A stretch of 64,000 nt of DNA from Paenibacillus mangrovi (lineage in GTDB: Bacteria; Bacillota; Bacilli; Paenibacillales; Paenibacillaceae), in the NCBI RefSeq assembly GCF_022898935.1, contig NZ_JALIRP010000004.1:124001-188000 (forward strand), in the 5' to 3' direction. Numbering within the stretch: the first letter of the stretch is position 1; every line of letters begins with the position of its first letter. The notes beneath the pieces were generated by a model, which saw nothing but the letters and a program-made list of their open reading frames with translations, was not told the DNA's origin and searched no databases. The position numbers and the translations under genes were made by a program. Shown in pieces: positions 41,653 to 51,153 of the stretch.

Positions 41653-42723
41653 TTACCTGTCCATATTATTCACTGCATTTCTCATCTCTTCATCTGTTAA
41701 GTGTGTATAAATCATGGTCGTCTGTATCGATGAATGCCCCAATTGATTTTTTAATCGCGGTACATCGTTATTCTCCAGGTGGTACCGTGTCGCAAAGGAG
41801 TGTCTTAAGGAATGCACCGTCAACGTCGGCTTTCCAAAAGCTGCAGCGTACTTTTCAATCAACTTCTCAATTGATCTTGGTGTTAATCGCCGGCTTTTTC
41901 CTTTACGACCGATTGGCGCTGCTATAAACAAATAATTTTCGGATTTTTCCGCTTCGTAACGCGTTTCTCTGATCTTCAGGTAATTTTCCAAATCAAGCAA
42001 TGCTTGTTGGCTAAAATAAACATATTGCTCTTTATTACCTTTACGCAATACACGAACCAAACCTTTATTCACATCCAAATCATCAACGTTGATTCCTGCG
42101 ACTTCAGACAATCTGAGTCCGGATCCCAGGATCAAAGATACAATCGCCGTATCCCGTTCACGATTAATTTCATGGAAACGAAATATTCTAAGGTTGGATT
42201 GATTCTGCACCCCATAATCATGGGCGACAAATTGCCGGAATAATTCAAAATCGTCTTCACGGAGTATTTTGCCTTCAATGCGGTTAGCGATCGTTTCCTG
42301 GGTTTCTTTAACGGAGTTAAATTCGATCTTGGCCATGACATTACGCTGGATATATGGCTTTAAATCCGATGTTTCCGCTTTATTTTGCAAATAATCAAAC
42401 AGTGATTTTAACGCAGACAGCTTGCGGTTAATGGTGTATTTAGTATTGCCAAGTTGATACTCCAAAAACGACAAAAAATTTTCAACTTCACGAACCGTTA
42501 AACTTTCTAATGAGGTTAATGAAACTTCTTTACGGGTTGCTGCCGAAAATTTCTCCGAAACGAGCCAATCAAAAAAGATAATGTAATCGTGACAATAATT
42601 CAGGAGCGTTGTATGCGACAATTTGCGTTTACGGCTATCTATGTATTCAGAGACGTACCAAGGTAACTCCGTTAATTTATCGTCAATCCGATTCATGTAA
42701 TGTGATTTTATGCTTTTATCCAT
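41653..42723 (-). CDS. XerS-like tyrosine recombinase
   Basis: 356 residues from the ATG at 42723, with GGAGGTGG eight bases ahead. N-terminal core-binding domain: ELPWYVSEYIDSRKRKLSHT and LLNYCHDYIIFFDWLVSEKF, as in XerS single-recombinase systems of Firmicutes. Catalytic residues: Arg in GSGLRLSEVAGINVDD, HSLRHSFATRYHLENND, and Tyr in TMIYTHLTDEE. XerS proteins resolve chromosome dimers at dif, and relatives serve integrating elements. A beheaded close paralogue lies at 30614, convergent with this one. Confidence 0.85.
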   Translation of the reverse strand: MDKSIKSHYMNRIDDKLTELPWYVSEYIDSRKRKLSHTTLLNYCHDYIIFFDWLVSEKFSAATRKEVSLTSLESLTVREVENFLSFLEYQLGNTKYTINRKLSALKSLFDYLQNKAETSDLKPYIQRNVMAKIEFNSVKETQETIANRIEGKILREDDFELFRQFVAHDYGVQNQSNLRIFRFHEINRERDTAIVSLILGSGLRLSEVAGINVDDLDVNKGLVRVLRKGNKEQYVYFSQQALLDLENYLKIRETRYEAEKSENYLFIAAPIGRKGKSRRLTPRSIEKLIEKYAAAFGKPTLTVHSLRHSFATRYHLENNDVPRLKNQLGHSSIQTTMIYTHLTDEEMRNAVNNMDR

Positions 42724-43625
42724 AATCAGAACCACCTCCTTATAATATTATAATATAATATTCATTATTTATTCGTCAAATTATTATTTTACGTAATTAT
42801 ATTGGCTCGTGTTCTCTTCCTATAATAATAAGTTAAGTATATGGATAAATATGACTTCATCGGTCTATATCACCCGAAATATTTTTCATTTAATATGGAT
42901 AAATATGTGCATGCAAAAAAGTCGCCATAACGAGTTTTGTGTTTATGTATAAAAAGAAAACAACTATAGGAAACTGTCGGCTCCGGCCCAGCCATATTTT
43001 TTCGAGGAATCTTCCTCAAAGTTAAAAGATCCCGCTCCCGCTCGACCTTCAAAATATAATTAATTCACGAAATTATTTTCGCCTTTGATAAATCCAAGCC
43101 AATTACAAACTTCTCTGACCTAGCAAATCCTCAATATATAATTGATAATGTCTCTCAATTACGTGTAACAATCTATGATCTTGTAAAGATATGTTCTTGT
43201 CGCCTAACATCTAACAACAATCATTTCACAAATTGTATTATACAATTTATACAATATATTTGATTATGCAGTTGATCGACCTCCCCTTCCATGCTGTTTC
43301 GAAATCCGTTTCACAAATCTTCTATTATCCTTGAAAGTCCTTAATTACATCCCCCTAATACCGGATTCTTTTTTTGATGACAAGTATGCCTGAGAGAAAG
43401 GTCCATTTGTATGAATTAGTACGATTACCTTCTCGGGCACAAAGAAAAATACATAGAATATGAAATGGAAATCTAGATAAGTCAGGAGGGATTAAAAGAA
43501 ATGAGTAAAAAAACTTCATAGTGTAAAGTACCCCACGTCCAGCAATTTATAGATTTAAATCATAGAAAGCGTTTAGCCGTCTTATATCAGGACTAACGCA
43601 AGTCCTTAATTTTGGAAGGTGAAAT
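42724..43625. other. AT-rich intergenic region without an evident gene
   Basis: Contains ATATGGATAAATATG twice (42839-42853, 42894-42908), the palindrome AAATTGTA-TTA-TACAATTT (43230-43248), a solitary ATGTTCTTGTCG motif like the 19.3-kb modules (43191 on) and, at 43501, a six-residue frame MSKKTS behind a perfect AGGAGGG site. Direct repeats next to a XerS-type gene could be recombination sites; that is a guess. Confidence 0.45.
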
Positions 43626-44726
43626 ATGAACATTTTAATGTTGGTATCACGGTTGAATATTGGGGGGACCGAAAAATATATTCTTTCTATATCCCAAATT
43701 CTACTGACACATGGGATTCGAGTGGGTGTTGCAGCTCATAAAGGACCGCTTGCAGACTCATTTAAAAGAGCGGGGATTTCGCTTCATATTTTGCCAACAG
43801 GAAATAAATTGAAACAGGTATCCTTTTTGTCCTTGATCATAGCTAAAAAAAGTTACAATCTAATCCACGCCCATGATTCCAACTCATTTACACTAGCAGC
43901 AGCCTTATCTCGACAGCATAACATTCCTTTGATCATTACAGTACATGGAACTTATCATCGTCAGAATGCCTTATTAGCTGCGGCAAGAACATCAAAACGT
44001 ATAATTGTGGTATCTCCTAATCTCTCCCATTGGTTGGCTAGTAAGAAAATCCCTAAGAACAAGATCCGGGTGATCCCTAATGGGATTGATACAGCAATAT
44101 TTCGTCCTTCATTGAATAAAAACCACTGGAGAAAGTCTCTTCTTTTACCATCCTCTGCTCAAATTGTTGTATATGCTGGAAGATTCTCGCCTGATAAATA
44201 TCCTATAGCCAAAAACGTGATCCAAGCAGCTGAACGTATCGCTAAAAAAAACGATAAATTTATAGCTATTCTAGTTGGTCCGGGACCCTGTCGTTCAAAC
44301 CTGATTCAGCTTGCGGCTACAGTCAATCATCGTCTTGGTCGAAGAGCTGTCATCATTCGTCCTCCAATGTCTAGCATCCAAAACGCCTACTATACCGCAG
44401 ATGTCGTTATAGGAACAGGGCGTGTTGCACTTGAAGCTATGGCTTGTTCAAAACCCGTTATTTCTGCAGGCGTTGCAGGATACTGTGGTATTGTTCACCA
44501 GAAAAATATTAATCAGATGATTCAATACCACTTCGGTGATCATGGAGCAGTCGCGCCTATCTCAACCGAAAAGCTTTCAACTGATATAAACAAACTGTTA
44601 AGTGATCCAAACAGAGCCAGGGAATTTGGGAAAGATGGCATTAAAACAGTTAAGCGTCAATTTTCCATTAATAACGTTGGTTTTCGGTTACTCCAATTAT
44701 ATAAGGAGGTTATGCCGTCACATTGA
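43626..44726 (+). CDS. GT4-family glycosyltransferase, spore-coat cluster
   Basis: 366 residues. GT-B fold: N-terminal domain starts MNILMLVSRLNIGGTEKYIL with the donor-side Gly loop, IHAHDSNSFTLAAALSRQH and PLIITVHGTYH. The C-terminal domain has VIPNGIDTAIFRPS, VVYAGRFSPDK and GTGRVALEAMACSKPVISAG with the nucleotide-sugar binding Glu. GGAAGGTG precedes the ATG. It leads a three-gene set with a second glycosyltransferase and a CotS-like kinase, the arrangement of spore-coat saccharide genes in Bacillus. Acceptor unknown. Confidence 0.85.
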   Translation: MNILMLVSRLNIGGTEKYILSISQILLTHGIRVGVAAHKGPLADSFKRAGISLHILPTGNKLKQVSFLSLIIAKKSYNLIHAHDSNSFTLAAALSRQHNIPLIITVHGTYHRQNALLAAARTSKRIIVVSPNLSHWLASKKIPKNKIRVIPNGIDTAIFRPSLNKNHWRKSLLLPSSAQIVVYAGRFSPDKYPIAKNVIQAAERIAKKNDKFIAILVGPGPCRSNLIQLAATVNHRLGRRAVIIRPPMSSIQNAYYTADVVIGTGRVALEAMACSKPVISAGVAGYCGIVHQKNINQMIQYHFGDHGAVAPISTEKLSTDINKLLSDPNRAREFGKDGIKTVKRQFSINNVGFRLLQLYKEVMPSH

Positions 44727-44786
44727 AAATCAAGAATGATTCTTTTCCAACCCAGTTCGTCGCGTTATGAATTTAGGAGGGAACCA

Positions 44787-45923
44787 ATGAAAGAAGAAAC
44801 CAAACAACTTAAAGTATGGGTCATGTCTTATGAGTTTGAACCTAAAATCATCGGAGGATTGGGGATCGTCGCCACTCATTTGACGAGGACATTAAGTAAG
44901 GCAGGTATGAAAGTCACGGTTCTGTGCTCTGGTAATTCCAACCGATTGACGATATCGAACCCGAATCGCAATTTGCGTATTCTGAGATTTCCTAATAATT
45001 CGCAATACTTCAATCGCACCCAAAATTCCTTCAATGCAGACGCTATCATTCGTGTTGCGTCAAGAATGGGTTATACTAAACCAGATCTCATTCATGTGCA
45101 TAGTACTGAATTTGCCAACACCGCAAAAAAAGCCAGAGATCAGTTTGGCATTCCTATTGTCTATTCGTGTCACTCAATCGCATCTCAAAGCCTATCTTCA
45201 CCAAGTGGGAAAAATCAAACAAAGTTGGTTCGAATCGCAAAACGAATCATCGTTCCGAGCCATTGGCTGGCGGATGCCATTAGAAAGCATTATCCAGATG
45301 CTGCCAGTAATAAAATTACAGTCATCCCACACGGCGTAAAACCGGTATCGAAGAAGTCAAATGGTGCTCCGACTAAATTGCTTTACGCTGGGAGACTAAT
45401 TCCTTCCAAAGGAATTGAGTCATTACTTAAAGCGATCGCGCTATTATCGAATGAACATAAAAGTGTTCATTTGACGATTGTTGGTAGTGGAACAAAAAGC
45501 TATCAGCAAAAACTACGGTCTTTAGCAAGGCAAGTTGGTATCACAAAACGAATTCGCTGGGTTAAAAGCAGTCCGTATAAAACGATTCAAGAGATGTATG
45601 CTTCTTATGGTGCCGTTATTGTTCCAAGCAAAACAGAATCGTTCTGTCTGGTCGCCTTGGAAGCGATGGCAAATGGTGTTCCGCTTGTTGCTACACGATC
45701 GGGAGGATTAAAGGAATTCGTGAACAAGGGAAATGCCCAAATCATTCATGCCGTAAATAGTGTGAGTATAGCCCGGGCGATCAAGGAATTTTGGGATCAT
45801 CCTTCACAATCCAAGAGAAGGATGATCAATGCCAGAACTACTGCTACTCAATATAAATGGCCGGCTATCTCTGGTAAATATAAGTCATTATTTACAAGCC
45901 TTATGAAGGAGAAAATAAAATGA
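44787..45923 (+). CDS. GT4-family glycosyltransferase (CotSA-like)
   Basis: 378 residues; AGGAGGG sets the ATG at 44787 (an upstream in-frame start at 44736 lacks a site). EPKIIGGLGIVATHLTRTL is the CotSA/glycogen-synthase-type entry loop, IHVHSTEFANTAKKARDQF and VYSCHSIASQS follow, and the donor site is LLYAGRLIPSKGIESLLKAI and KTESFCLVALEAMANGVPLV. Its stop overlaps the start of the CotS-like gene by four bases (ATGA), so they are co-translated. A role in glycosylation of the spore surface is inferred from the CotSA-CotS pairing in B. subtilis. Confidence 0.83.
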   Translation: MKEETKQLKVWVMSYEFEPKIIGGLGIVATHLTRTLSKAGMKVTVLCSGNSNRLTISNPNRNLRILRFPNNSQYFNRTQNSFNADAIIRVASRMGYTKPDLIHVHSTEFANTAKKARDQFGIPIVYSCHSIASQSLSSPSGKNQTKLVRIAKRIIVPSHWLADAIRKHYPDAASNKITVIPHGVKPVSKKSNGAPTKLLYAGRLIPSKGIESLLKAIALLSNEHKSVHLTIVGSGTKSYQQKLRSLARQVGITKRIRWVKSSPYKTIQEMYASYGAVIVPSKTESFCLVALEAMANGVPLVATRSGGLKEFVNKGNAQIIHAVNSVSIARAIKEFWDHPSQSKRRMINARTTATQYKWPAISGKYKSLFTSLMKEKIK

Positions 45924-46924
45924 ACGTACCCAGTATTGCTAAACAATTTGGGGTGAAAGTAAGCAAGCAAAAGAAAATACAAAAAGGAATATATCGAATT
46001 GTTACTACGGATGGTAATACGTTCAGTTTAAAGCGGATGCCAAAACAGGTTGCTCGATTTCGATGGATTGATCAAAGTTTGCTGAGAGTCCGGCGAAAAG
46101 GTTCACACCTGGCATGGCGAAATCCACAAACACCTGAAGGACACAAACCGCATGCAATTTCACCAAAAGGAGAGCTTTTTGTACTAACTCCTTGGATCTC
46201 AGGAAGAAAACCATCTCCTCACTCTCTAAAAGATATGCAAGCTTGTGGTATCGCCTTAGCACGCTTTCACAAGGCAGGTCGTGCTAATCTTATGGGAACA
46301 TTCGATAATAGTGAGATTGGAACATGGTATTCAACATTTAGTTCCTGGGAACGTTCTATAAAAAACAAGATTTCAAAAGCGAAAAAAAACAGATATAGTT
46401 TGCCAATTAGCCAATTTATCAAAAAAAACGGACCGGAGATCATAGGTTATTCAATCTCGGCGAAAACTCTACTGCAAAATAGTGGATATTATACCTTCCG
46501 CCGTAATCCGCGTCATATGAAAGTATTGTGCCATGGGGACGGCGGTCCAAGCAATTTTATTCTAAATGATAAAGGCACTTACCTTATCGACTTTGAAACT
46601 TTGCATGTCAATTTGCGAGCTTACGATTTATATAGGGTCATTTATAATTCATGCAAAGATTATGAATGGGATTTTTCGATAGCTGCCGCTATTCTGGATG
46701 GATACCGTCAAGTTTCTCAACTGAATATGGACGATTACAAACTTATTCGAGTCTGGCTGCGGTTTCCATTTTCTACTTATTTAGTGCTATCCTCTTTTAA
46801 GAGATTTCCATTGACACAAAGCAGGTTACAATGGGCACTGAAATCCGAAAGAAGGATCGGTCCTTTTCTAAAAAAACTTGATAAATATGCCGTGCGAAAT
46901 AGCTCCAAGAATGCAGGGCATTAG
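45920..46924 (+). CDS. CotS-family spore coat protein (kinase-like fold)
   Basis: 334 residues. Aminoglycoside-phosphotransferase-like fold: LKRMPKQVARFRWIDQSL with a candidate ATP-binding Lys, VLCHGDGGPSNFIL as catalytic loop (His-Gly-Asp to Asn) and YLIDFETLHVNLRAYDLYR with the metal-binding Asp. These match CotS/YutH-type spore-coat proteins. It may phosphorylate a sugar or coat component; the active residues look intact. The ATGA overlap with the preceding gene indicates coupled expression, presumably in the mother cell late in sporulation. Confidence 0.83.
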   Translation: MNVPSIAKQFGVKVSKQKKIQKGIYRIVTTDGNTFSLKRMPKQVARFRWIDQSLLRVRRKGSHLAWRNPQTPEGHKPHAISPKGELFVLTPWISGRKPSPHSLKDMQACGIALARFHKAGRANLMGTFDNSEIGTWYSTFSSWERSIKNKISKAKKNRYSLPISQFIKKNGPEIIGYSISAKTLLQNSGYYTFRRNPRHMKVLCHGDGGPSNFILNDKGTYLIDFETLHVNLRAYDLYRVIYNSCKDYEWDFSIAAAILDGYRQVSQLNMDDYKLIRVWLRFPFSTYLVLSSFKRFPLTQSRLQWALKSERRIGPFLKKLDKYAVRNSSKNAGH

Positions 46925-46959
46925 AGGTCGGTAGTTCATTAATACCCCACAAAATTCAC

Positions 46960-47401
46960 TTACATCGCTGCTTCCGTCAAAATCTCACTTGAAATCTCTA
47001 TTTTATGAATGGTGTGCAAGAAGCTGATGATCTGCAGAAGTCCTCCTGGTGTTACGCCTGTTGCTACGAAAAAGACACTGTCCCCGCCTACCATATCGTC
47101 CATATACAGCAGTTGGCTTGGGTTGGAAATCCCCATTCGGATGCAGCGTTCCGTTTCTTCCAGACCATCTGGCAGATGACGTCCCTGCATTTCCCCGCCC
47201 ATACATTTGAGTGCAGCAGCGGCCAAAACCCCTTCCGGAGCCGCAGCAATTACGGAGATGGCATTGTTTAGCCCGCTTGCCACCGTTTCGGTTCCTTCTA
47301 AAGGATCCACGGCGATTCCACTCGAGGTCCGCGGCGATTGCATACTTTTTCACCATAACTTTTCCCAGTGTAGTACCAGTGCACCCACCAACACCGCACA
47401 T
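46960..47401 (-). pseudogene. glpX-like class II fructose-1,6-bisphosphatase, internally deleted
   Basis: On the minus strand GIAVDPLEGTETVASGLNNA carries the metal-binding VDPLEGT motif, but instead of the following 150 or so residues it jumps to APEGVLAAAALKCMGGEMQG, ETERCIRMGISNPSQLLY and VFFVATGVTPGGLLQI, the C-terminal part. The N-terminal 80 residues are also missing, with a few remains in another frame near 47345-47401. A dead copy; the organism needs another fructose bisphosphatase. Confidence 0.78.
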
Positions 47402-47467
47402 GAATAATTTTATCTTACAGGTAAATCATATGAATTAATTAAAACGATTGACAAGGGAGAAATCAAC

Positions 47468-47701
47468 TTGATCTATACCATATTGATCATTATTGCTGTA
47501 ATTGCATGCGCAATCTCAGTATTCATGTCCGTGTCCATCATGCGTGAACAAGCAAAACATAGCAAAGATCATATTCATCCTACAGTCGCCAAGCATCCGT
47601 TAATGGCTAATGCCATTGTTATTCTCTATTTGGCCTTCCCCATTTTAGTCCTCATTGGTGGCCTGCTCTGGTGGTATATGGATGTAAAAGGACTAACTTA
47701 A
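47468..47701 (+). CDS. Small two-helix membrane protein
   Basis: 77 residues from a TTG at 47468, preceded by AAGGGAG at a proper distance. Hydrophobic segments at about 2-24 (TILIIIAVIACAISVF) and 47-70 (AIVILYLAFPILVLIGGLLW). Basic and His-rich loop between (KHSKDHIHPTVAKHPL). No family recognised. It ends 20 bp before the next small gene and is probably co-transcribed with it. Confidence 0.6.
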   Translation: MIYTILIIIAVIACAISVFMSVSIMREQAKHSKDHIHPTVAKHPLMANAIVILYLAFPILVLIGGLLWWYMDVKGLT

Positions 47702-47721
47702 TTCGTTAGGAGTGTTTGTCT

Positions 47722-48030
47722 TTGGATAAAAAGAAATATTATGTGTCCGTACAGTCCAGAACTATTATGGAACGTCAAGATGAGGCGGCTTATGAACTTG
47801 TCATTGAAGCTACCCCTGAAGAAGCCAATCAGCTTCGTGATATATTTAGCTCTATGTATCATTTTGATATGGAAACCTATTTCCGTATGCATTACCCCGG
47901 CATTCCCGAGCATTATGACTATGATAACGATATGTACGCACGTGACGTAAAGGATATTTACCAGCTGCTCTACAAGCTTGGCACGGGCGAAACAAGAGAA
48001 CATATTGAAACCATGAATGTACTGGACTAA
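47722..48030 (+). CDS. Conserved-looking soluble protein of unknown function
   Basis: 102 residues from TTG at 47722, nine bases after AGGAG; a TTG at 47716 would be too close. Acidic and Tyr-rich (YYVSVQSRTIMERQDEAAYE, YHFDMETYFRMHYPGIPEHY). It resembles small hydrolase-like proteins of Paenibacillus/Bacillus with no assigned role. A bidirectional terminator follows. Confidence 0.6.
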   Translation: MDKKKYYVSVQSRTIMERQDEAAYELVIEATPEEANQLRDIFSSMYHFDMETYFRMHYPGIPEHYDYDNDMYARDVKDIYQLLYKLGTGETREHIETMNVLD

Positions 48031-48042
48031 TCACTCGGCAAA

Positions 48043-48088
48043 AAAAGATCTGTCCTCTTTCCTTAATGGGAAGAAAACAGATCTTTTC
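48043..48088. terminator. Bidirectional terminator
   Basis: AAAAGATCTGT (48043-48053) pairs with ACAGATCTTTT (48077-48087), separating the plus-strand small genes from the minus-strand operon. Confidence 0.75.
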
Positions 48089-48110
48089 AAAATTTCAATA
48101 GTTAATGGGT

Positions 48111-49382
48111 CTATTCCCCTGAAATAGTCTCGGCAGGTGACCACCGGCTCATAAATTCATTCAGTTCAATCGCTTGCCCTCCGCTCAGACGGGAGCTTTC
48201 CGCGGCAAAAGCAATCATGTGGCTGCGGACGGATGCAGCTGCTGAAGTTAGGCTCTCTAGACCGTTATTATCGCGCACCTGGTTCAGGAAGTCCCGGACA
48301 ATGCCGCTGTCGCCGCCGCCGTGTCCGCTAGTCTGAACAGGGATCTCAATGGTAGTCTTTTGATGTGTTAAAAAATCATACAACGTAATGTGGTCCCCTT
48401 CACCACGCAGTTCTCCTTGAGTGCCCATGATTTGGATTCTACGTTCCTGCTCAAATGTGAATCCGCACATGCTGAACATGGCCGTCGCACCGCCTTCAAA
48501 CTCCATGTTCACCACCTGATGGTCGACGACGTTATTATCGCTTCGATACACGCAGCGGCCATAGTCCGTCTCCTGCAGCCCTTTAATAATATTAGGTTTT
48601 GTCAGTTCAGGTGTAAAATGACGGGCCCAGCCCTTGAAATCATCACTCAGATAAAAACGTGGAGCAGAGTACGCACAAGTTGGCTCCACGGCACACTCCA
48701 GGCAGCGGTTTGCGGAGCCAGCAGGCGCATTTCCTTCATGGAAATGCTTCAAGGAACCAAATGAGCTGACCCGAAGACATGAACGGTCCATCAACCAGGA
48801 GAGAATATCCATGTCATGGCACGATTTAGCCAAAATCATCGGACTGGAGGTATCGGAATTATTCCAGTTTCCGCGAACGAAGCTGTGGGCAATATGCCAG
48901 TAGCCGACATTTTCGTTTAATTGGATCGATACGATTTCGCCGATACGCCCTTCCTGGATCACTTTCTTGATCGTACTCCAAAACGACGTATATCTCAGTA
49001 CATGGCAGATCGTCAACAGACGATCCTGATCCTGGGCCATTCTCTCCATCTCGATACACTCCGCAGGCGATGGTGACATCGGTTTCTCCAGCATTACGTG
49101 GTATTTCTGCTTTAATGCTTGCATCGTTGGACCAAAGTGCATCTGATCCTGCGTACAAATGATAGCGATATCTGCCATTTGCGGCTCTTGCAGCAGCGGC
49201 TCCCAGGATTCATAACACCGCTCCTGAGGGATGTTGTGCTTTTCAGCAAATCTTTCCCGGCGTACCGGGTCAGACTCGGCAACAGCAACAATTTCAAGCT
49301 CATGCGGATAATCCAGAGCGTAGTTGGCATAACTTCCTCCTCTTGCTCCCGCTCCGATTACGACTGCCTTAAGTTGGTTCAT
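48111..49382 (-). CDS. Gfo/Idh/MocA-family oxidoreductase
   Basis: 423 residues from the ATG at 49382 (AGGGAG ahead). Rossmann start LKAVVIGAGARGGSYANYAL, VMLEKPMSPSPAECIEMER with the catalytic-region Glu-Lys-Pro, and SKSCHDMDILSWL-like LAKSCHDMDILSWLMD carrying the Asp/His site. A Cys set (SANRCLECAVEPTCAYS) may bind zinc. It oxidises or isomerises a sugar or sugar acid with NAD(P). Last gene of an operon with a solute-binding lipoprotein and two permeases, so it probably acts on the imported sugar. Confidence 0.88.
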   Translation of the reverse strand: MNQLKAVVIGAGARGGSYANYALDYPHELEIVAVAESDPVRRERFAEKHNIPQERCYESWEPLLQEPQMADIAIICTQDQMHFGPTMQALKQKYHVMLEKPMSPSPAECIEMERMAQDQDRLLTICHVLRYTSFWSTIKKVIQEGRIGEIVSIQLNENVGYWHIAHSFVRGNWNNSDTSSPMILAKSCHDMDILSWLMDRSCLRVSSFGSLKHFHEGNAPAGSANRCLECAVEPTCAYSAPRFYLSDDFKGWARHFTPELTKPNIIKGLQETDYGRCVYRSDNNVVDHQVVNMEFEGGATAMFSMCGFTFEQERRIQIMGTQGELRGEGDHITLYDFLTHQKTTIEIPVQTSGHGGGDSGIVRDFLNQVRDNNGLESLTSAAASVRSHMIAFAAESSRLSGGQAIELNEFMSRWSPAETISGE

Positions 49383-49488
49383 GTACTTCTCCCTACCTTT
49401 ATTAGAATGGTCTCCTACAGGGTGCTTCGGTAGACTTCGAGACTCGTGCTTGTTTGAATGCTCTTTGATGTTTAACAATCAGAATTCA

Positions 49489-51114
49489 TTAAGGTTTGAC
49501 ATATCGCTCCGCTGCCGATTGATAAATGGCCACGTAGCGATCTACGCCCATCTTCTGCAGTGCATCCACATATTTATCCCAATTATCAAATGATTCATTG
49601 CCCGTAATGAACTTGTCTTTCATTTCCATGACATACGAATCGATATCCGTTTTAATGGTCGTCAACTCGCTTTGTTCATCCTGCGTGAAGTTGAATGCCG
49701 GCCAGACCTGATCCTGAGGCAGTACGTAAGGCTCGGCTTTCTTGGCATTCTCGACGGAGGTAGGCAGGCCTTCGGCTCCTTTGAAAAACTGTTGCTTGAC
49801 GAATCCCGGATAATAGCCGCCTGGCCAAATGAGATATTGTCCGATCGCCTGATCCAAATTAAGTCCATTCGGGTTATTTTTAATTTCATCCGTATAGTCG
49901 ACATTGCCGTTAGCATCTTCTTTGTAGGTTTCATCCTTCCAGCCCATAAAGAACAGCTTGATGCCCTCATCGCTGTAGAAGTAATCCATCCACCGTATCA
50001 TCGCTTCCGGATGCTTCGCCTTATCCGTCAGAACGAACATGCCGATGTTGCCAAGTGGAGAACCGTAAGCGTTAAAACTCTGATCGCCATGGGGACCTTT
50101 TAATACTGGAAGTCCTACGTATCCTTTCTGATTGTATATAGCCACCGGATCAACACTGTCGGACACGCCAAGAAGTCCCTGCATCCCTTTCGAATCAACT
50201 TCTGTACTCTTGACCGATACGATATCCTGTTCCAGCAGCCCGTCTTTATATAGCTTATTCACGAACTGAAGCAGTTCCTTGTAGTGTGGATCCGTCGGAA
50301 CAAACCGCACCTTGCCTGTCGTAGGATCGGTGTCCACGTTGATATTCGCGGTACCGTGATTATTTAATCCGAACGAACCTCTCAAATAGCTGAGGAGACC
50401 GTCCGTACCAACAGCTCCCCAAGCGATTTCATCCTTCTGGCCGTTGCCGTTCGGATCGTTTTCCTTAAACGCCTTCAACATGTTGTAAAGATCGTCCAGC
50501 GTCTCTGGCTGCTTGAGACCCAGCTTATCCAGCCATTCCTGCTTCACCCATGGCGTTCCGTATAAAACCGATTTGAATTCCGGATCATAAATGGTCGGCA
50601 AGCCATAGATATTACCATCCGGCATCGTAATGCCCTTGGCGATAATCGGGTATTTTTCCATCACTGCCTTGAAGTTGGGCGCATATTTGTCGATGAGATC
50701 GTTTAGTGGGATAAATGCTCCCTGTTTGCCGTATTTGAGCAAATCCGTCCGGGAAAACGCCGAAGCGTAAAACATTTCCGGATAATCGTTACCGGCGAGG
50801 AGCAAGTTTCGTTTTTCTTTCAGCGTATCTGTCTGTACCGTATCCCATTTGACATGGATATTGGTCTTTTTCTCATAGTCAGTCCACAATCTGATGTTGT
50901 TCCAATCCGCATTTGCAAAAAACTTGCCCGCAAAGGCCGATACCGTAATGCTTTCGTTCACGATCGGATAACCGGTTGCATTGATCTTGGCTTCTGTAGC
51001 CTCCTTGGCCCCGCCACCACCTGTATCAGCCGACTTACCTGAGCTGCATCCCGCCAGAACGGTAATCGTAACCATACAGGCCAGCAGCATTTTCCCCCTT
51101 TTATTCCCCTTCAT
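49489..51114 (-). CDS. Lipoprotein solute-binding protein (LipO/YtcQ-like) of an ABC transporter
   Basis: 541 residues. Signal peptide with lipobox: KMLLACMVTITVLAGCSSGK, the Cys becoming lipid-anchored outside the membrane. Family-1 binding-protein body: GNDYPEMFYASAFSRTDLLK, DGNIYGLPTIYDPEFKSVLY, LDDLYNMLKAFKENDPNGNG and MIRWMDYFYSDEG. Length of 540 matches the LplA/LipO type, which bind complex oligosaccharides. Served by the two permeases upstream in the operon. A MsmX-type ATPase encoded elsewhere is normally shared. Confidence 0.9.
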   Translation of the reverse strand: MKGNKRGKMLLACMVTITVLAGCSSGKSADTGGGGAKEATEAKINATGYPIVNESITVSAFAGKFFANADWNNIRLWTDYEKKTNIHVKWDTVQTDTLKEKRNLLLAGNDYPEMFYASAFSRTDLLKYGKQGAFIPLNDLIDKYAPNFKAVMEKYPIIAKGITMPDGNIYGLPTIYDPEFKSVLYGTPWVKQEWLDKLGLKQPETLDDLYNMLKAFKENDPNGNGQKDEIAWGAVGTDGLLSYLRGSFGLNNHGTANINVDTDPTTGKVRFVPTDPHYKELLQFVNKLYKDGLLEQDIVSVKSTEVDSKGMQGLLGVSDSVDPVAIYNQKGYVGLPVLKGPHGDQSFNAYGSPLGNIGMFVLTDKAKHPEAMIRWMDYFYSDEGIKLFFMGWKDETYKEDANGNVDYTDEIKNNPNGLNLDQAIGQYLIWPGGYYPGFVKQQFFKGAEGLPTSVENAKKAEPYVLPQDQVWPAFNFTQDEQSELTTIKTDIDSYVMEMKDKFITGNESFDNWDKYVDALQKMGVDRYVAIYQSAAERYVKP

Positions 51115-51153
51115 CTTACGTCCTCCCTTTGTCTCAATTTATCCATACAAGGG

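Noticed and set aside
43588..43608. AGGACT...AGTCCT foldback before the first glycosyltransferase gene as a riboswitch or terminator
   Set aside because: Only six base pairs and no T run or conserved aptamer seen.
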